DNA from: Echinostoma caproni
Taxonomy: Eukaryota > Platyhelminthes > Trematoda > Plagiorchiida > Echinostomatidae
Direction: 5' to 3'
DNA: 64,000 nucleotides
Assembly: GCA_900618425.1 (NCBI GenBank)
Contig: UZAN01039906.1
Coordinates: 22,860-86,859 of the forward strand
Translations under genes and position numbers: made by a program
Part shown: positions 60,100 to 64,000 of the stretch, in pieces
How positions within the stretch are numbered: position 1 is the stretch's first letter
Layout of the letters: each line of letters begins with the position of its first letter
The notes under the pieces: model-generated
Seen by the model: only the letters and a program-made list of their open reading frames with translations
Told to the model about the DNA's origin: nothing
The model's database searches: none

Positions 60100-63000
60100 C
60101 ACGGGTTCGTTTCACATTAGTATTATAGTGCGACGCCTTTTCGTGTTTGTTATGCGTGATTGATTTGCATAGCATTCATTCAAATTCCAAGTGTCTTAAT
60201 ATGCCCGAAGGTTTCAGTTCTCACCTTCCGGGAGTCTTCGACCCAATCAACCTATGTCACAGGAAGAGTGAAACAACTATGAAGGCTTTATGCCGAACAC
60301 TATCAAAAAACTGCCAAAGAAGACATACTCAAAATATTCCGTACTAGGACGCGTTTGGGCCCTTCCGGCTGAAAAACCGCTTTATGCGGTAAACTTAGTT
60401 ACTCTTTTCAGACGGACTCCATGCGGATTCGATATATTATGAGGAGATTATCAAATGAAAAATGGATTTCAAGTAGCCATTTAGAGGATGTGGAACGAAG
60501 GGAAGTCAAGTTGTAGTGCCTATTGGGAGTACGGGAATTAGGTTTGCGAAGAAATGACTTAAAAGTTGGTTTTGATGGTATTGAAAACGACCCCGTTTTT
60601 AATGTCTCAAGCAGCCATCAAACGGAAGTTTGAATTGAGTGAAGCATATACGGGTTAGAGGTTGAGTCATGATGGTGGAGTGAGAACTGGAAGAGTTTTA
60701 TTGAAGAGAACAGCGTATGCCGACATCATTAACAAAGCGTAGATATGGTCAGCGAATGATGGTGGACAGCGTGAAACCTTATGAGACGGCGTATCTTACT
60801 TGAATCAATCTCGAAATGACAGCGTCAATACACATAGCAATTGAAACGTTTACAAAGAAAACATTTTATCCAATTGATGAAACAGAGTGAGAGTCCAAAC
60901 TGGGAAGTTTCACCAGGATCCCATCATTGCGAAGTTCAACCTAATGATTGGATTCATCGAGGGAGACCAAATGCCACTGACCATGGTAAGCACCGACAGA
61001 ATACTAAGCATCTGAAAAATATTTTGCCAGTGAATCGGGAGCAGCAAAAGCTATATTGATGGTTTTTGAGATGTTCGTAGTGTTCCGAAGTGATACCAAG
61101 GCTGTTTTATCAACACAAGTTCCAATCACATGAGGTAAGTTGCGCGAGGGGTGGAAATAATTGTTCGGATCAAGGAATGCATCTCGATTTGGGACGAAAA
61201 GGCGGTTAATAGTTGTCCAACAGCTGAAATTCACATTATGAAAAAATGATCCGGAGAACTCAAAATTCGAGACGGAGTCAATTTCTGGAGAGTAGATCTT
61301 GAAAACAATCTAACCCAAATGGCTTGAGTGTATACTGTAAATGTAGCAAGTGCTAGCTGAATGTTCTCGGTTGTGACTGTAGGGCAAAATAGATGATTAT
61401 GGTAGATGGTTGGTCAAGGGAGAGTGGTAGAGAGAGAGATACAGTAGAGAAGAAAAAAATGGAGTTAAGATCTAAGCCTTTTGTGAGGTATAGACTACCA
61501 AATTGTCAGAATTATTCCTAATTGGGGGAAAAACGAAAGATAAATGTTATAGGAAATTGCCTCATTAGAAATTTAGTTGATTTGGCACCAATGGTACAGG
61601 AATAAGCAATAGTAAAACATACAGGGTACGGTTATTTCCAGGTTAAAACACTGGAGAACGTCGACTGAAAAAAAATGGGTTGAGAGGAAAAGAAAGTATC
61701 TCGTTATATATAGGGTGGCTGTATGTCATAGAAATCATTCCAGTTCAAGGGTTTGTAACCCCAGAATGTACGGTAAGAACAGAATATTGTGATGACAGAT
61801 GGAGTGTGACAGTAGTTTGACGAACCAAGAGGGAAAATGGGTTAAATGGGAGAAGGAGACAAAGAGAAACTGCGGTTGAACAACAAGTCAAAGTCGTGGG
61901 TGGTCGTCTCCGTACAACCTCGGACACGAGTGAGGAATTTCACTATTTAATAGATTGTTTACACTTATAAACTCTCCCCCCTCAACGTAACTGTCAATGG
62001 TTGTGTTTGCCGTAGTGTTAGTTAATCAATCGTTGTTACCAGCATTGAAATCACCTAATCTGGTCTTTTGGGTGCTGGAGTCTGACTGCAAAAGAGCAAA
62101 CGCATTAAAATCAGATCTGTTGGAAGAATTCTAGAGAATAAAATGTATTGATTCTTAAGGTGAAAGCTAAAGCTCCGACCAAAAAGTCTGCATTTGCACA
62201 GGTTCAAGATCGGATGGAGAGATGACTGACTGTGAATGATACGAAAAACGAACATACACCAACTTTTAATGAAAACCATGAATTCAGTGTATACATTGAG
62301 GTGACAGGAAATGTGCTAGGTATCTTAGAGATAATTGAGTCTCGGAAAATGGAAGAATAAGAGGAAAATAGATTTCATGCAGTGATGCAGTTAAGTCTGT
62401 AAATGTTGGAGAAAACAGTATGAGTGCACGTGCAAAGGATTTTGAAAATTCACAGAGAGCTTTTTTAGAAACCTTAACCCGGGATCGTGGAGTGACTCAC
62501 CACATAATGGCGACGGGTGACAGGAGAGATGCTAGGAACATTTGGTTCTATTCTTTTCACCTTTTCTAGTTGAGAGTCCATCAAGATCGTAAATATCGTG
62601 ATGTGGCTTCATTGACTTTTTCCTCGCCTTTTAATGTTAAGACTAAATCTGACGAGGTTTACTCAATTCAAAAAATGTTTCCGTTGACACTACATCATTG
62701 TTCATGGACTTCTTCTGGTACAGAATACTTGGGAGCTTAAAACAAGAAAAGCTCTTGCTACTTTCTAGGAAAAAAATGGTTTGCCACTGAATATTTGTTT
62801 TTTTCATTCCCTATAACAATCCGGGTTTACTCGTTTCCGGATGCTGATTTCAGGAAAGTTTATTTCATATCTTCAATCAAGTTGTGATTCTTTGGAACCG
62901 TTAGTTGAAAACCTTCTAGAGAGACTGTTTAACGGCAAGAGTTTGTTCACGGAAAGCTCTCACACACCATGAACGAATAATTCTTGCGGTTGAACTCCAA

Positions 63001-64000
63001 ATTTGGTTCACATTTCTATGATAATGGTTTGTAGACTGATTACCTTAGTCCCGGACGGCATGGTCCGTTGATATAGAGTAGGACGGTTTCACCCATTACG
63101 TAAACACATTGCACAGACCCTGACCCAGGCCTGGCGATCTCCCTTAGAGCACCAGACCCAACACACTAACAAAAGTACGGACAAGTCCTGTGATCAAGAC
63201 AACCCACAGGAGCTCCTGTTGCGATAGATTCCAAAGTTTGCACCAACCGTAAGCTTGTGTAAACATTCTAGGCTATCCATTTGTTTGATGAAATGTCATT
63301 GGAAGTCCATGGGCAAGCATTATCAGCAGATAATGAGGATCCTTTTTCATATGTTATGGGTGTAGTTTTGTGCTCTCAGTAGTTTATGACAACCATTGAC
63401 ACCTGCGTTGGTGGTGATGGATATCACACTGTATACTTTAGGAATTTATTATCATTGGGTCGGAGGGAGCGAGGCCCATAGACCCATTTTTTCTACAGTA
63501 CAATTTTTCATTTGATCGCAGTGGTACGCGCTCTCATTCGTGATTGTACTCTAAAACTTCCAGTCTGATCCCTTAAGCGATTCGACTGGATGAATTTCCG
63601 CAACTTGCAACTCCGCAACGTGACATCAGAATGTTTAATAGTCTCTTCAGCGAACAGTCCTGATCATGCTAAAACTTGCCAAGGACGTGAGGTCGTCAAC
63701 AGCTGTTGGATATCGTTTGCGCTATCTGGATATGGATCAGGTCTTTGGTTGCAACTGGCCCATTCGCTCAATCGATGACAGAACCTGAATGATCTGTGGT
63801 ACTAGTTCAAGTGCTGGCAGAGAATTACCGCATTTTGATTTAAATAAAAAATAGTATCTTTTGTGTCAACAGTTGGCTAGGAAGTCGATTAGATCACTGC
63901 AAAGGACTTTTTGAATGGCCGAAAATTGTTTTTTTTTTTCAAAATATAATAAATGAGAGGTAGTTAATTTGGATCTAGACTGAGTTTTTGGAAAGATAAT
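60100..64000. other. Intergenic, purine-rich on the plus strand
   Basis: From about 60420 to 62480 the plus strand is visibly richer in A and G than C and T. No repeat family or domain is recognised. It may be an old element eroded beyond reading. Confidence 0.35.

Noticed and set aside
1..64000. CRISPR arrays, bacterial operons, phage or toxin-antitoxin systems
   Set aside because: No array of regular repeats, no closely packed genes and no ribosome-binding pattern; the content is that of a eukaryotic intergenic region.

Overview
This is eukaryotic DNA, most likely from a digenean fluke (trematode flatworm). Three things point that way. The only complete gene encodes a small heat shock protein with two alpha-crystallin domains and an N-terminus like the Schistosoma p40 family. 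The repeats include a gag remnant of the Ty3/gypsy type known from liver flukes (CsRn1-like). The rest is about 60 kb of gene-poor sequence full of decayed retroelements and tRNA-derived short repeats. Species cannot be fixed from the sequence. It is a draft scaffold with two long N gaps (31252-31541 and 44557-45282) and several single Ns.

Layout. 0-2.5 kb: the broken end of a non-LTR reverse transcriptase on the minus strand, abutting a gypsy gag-protease remnant on the plus strand, then a tRNA-derived SINE. 2.5-12 kb: mostly featureless, with one SINE pair near 5.4 kb, a possible WD40-repeat exon on the minus strand at 9.4-9.5 kb, and a tRNA-like SINE at 10.7 kb. 12-19 kb: the 3' end of a CR1/Jockey-like element and a CsRn1-like gag remnant. 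24-28 kb: a nearly perfect 192-bp direct repeat around 1.36 kb of unrelated sequence, then two 3' ends of one non-LTR element facing each other. 28-39 kb: several SINE copies, a gap with duplicated edges, a ~250-bp fold-back repeat at 35.5 kb, and two more non-LTR remnants.

40.4-42.3 kb: the small heat shock protein gene on the minus strand, with a probable 44-bp intron, a poly(A) signal and one heat-shock-element-like site upstream. A possible exon of a divergent gene lies 440 bp upstream. 44.5-51 kb: a gap, the 3' end of a non-LTR element with a (TAA)n tail, a cluster of three tRNA-like sequences within about 1 kb, a possible last exon of a membrane protein, a weak LTR-element remnant, and a second head-to-head SINE pair. 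51-64 kb: nearly featureless apart from simple repeats, a possible signal-peptide exon near 57.9 kb and one tRNA-like sequence at 60 kb.

There is no operon logic and no CRISPR or bacterial feature. I did not find a convincing new biological system. The most useful leads are the intron/N problem in the heat shock gene, the direct repeat, the fold-back repeat, the recurring SINE arrangement and several candidate exons that need RNA or homology support.
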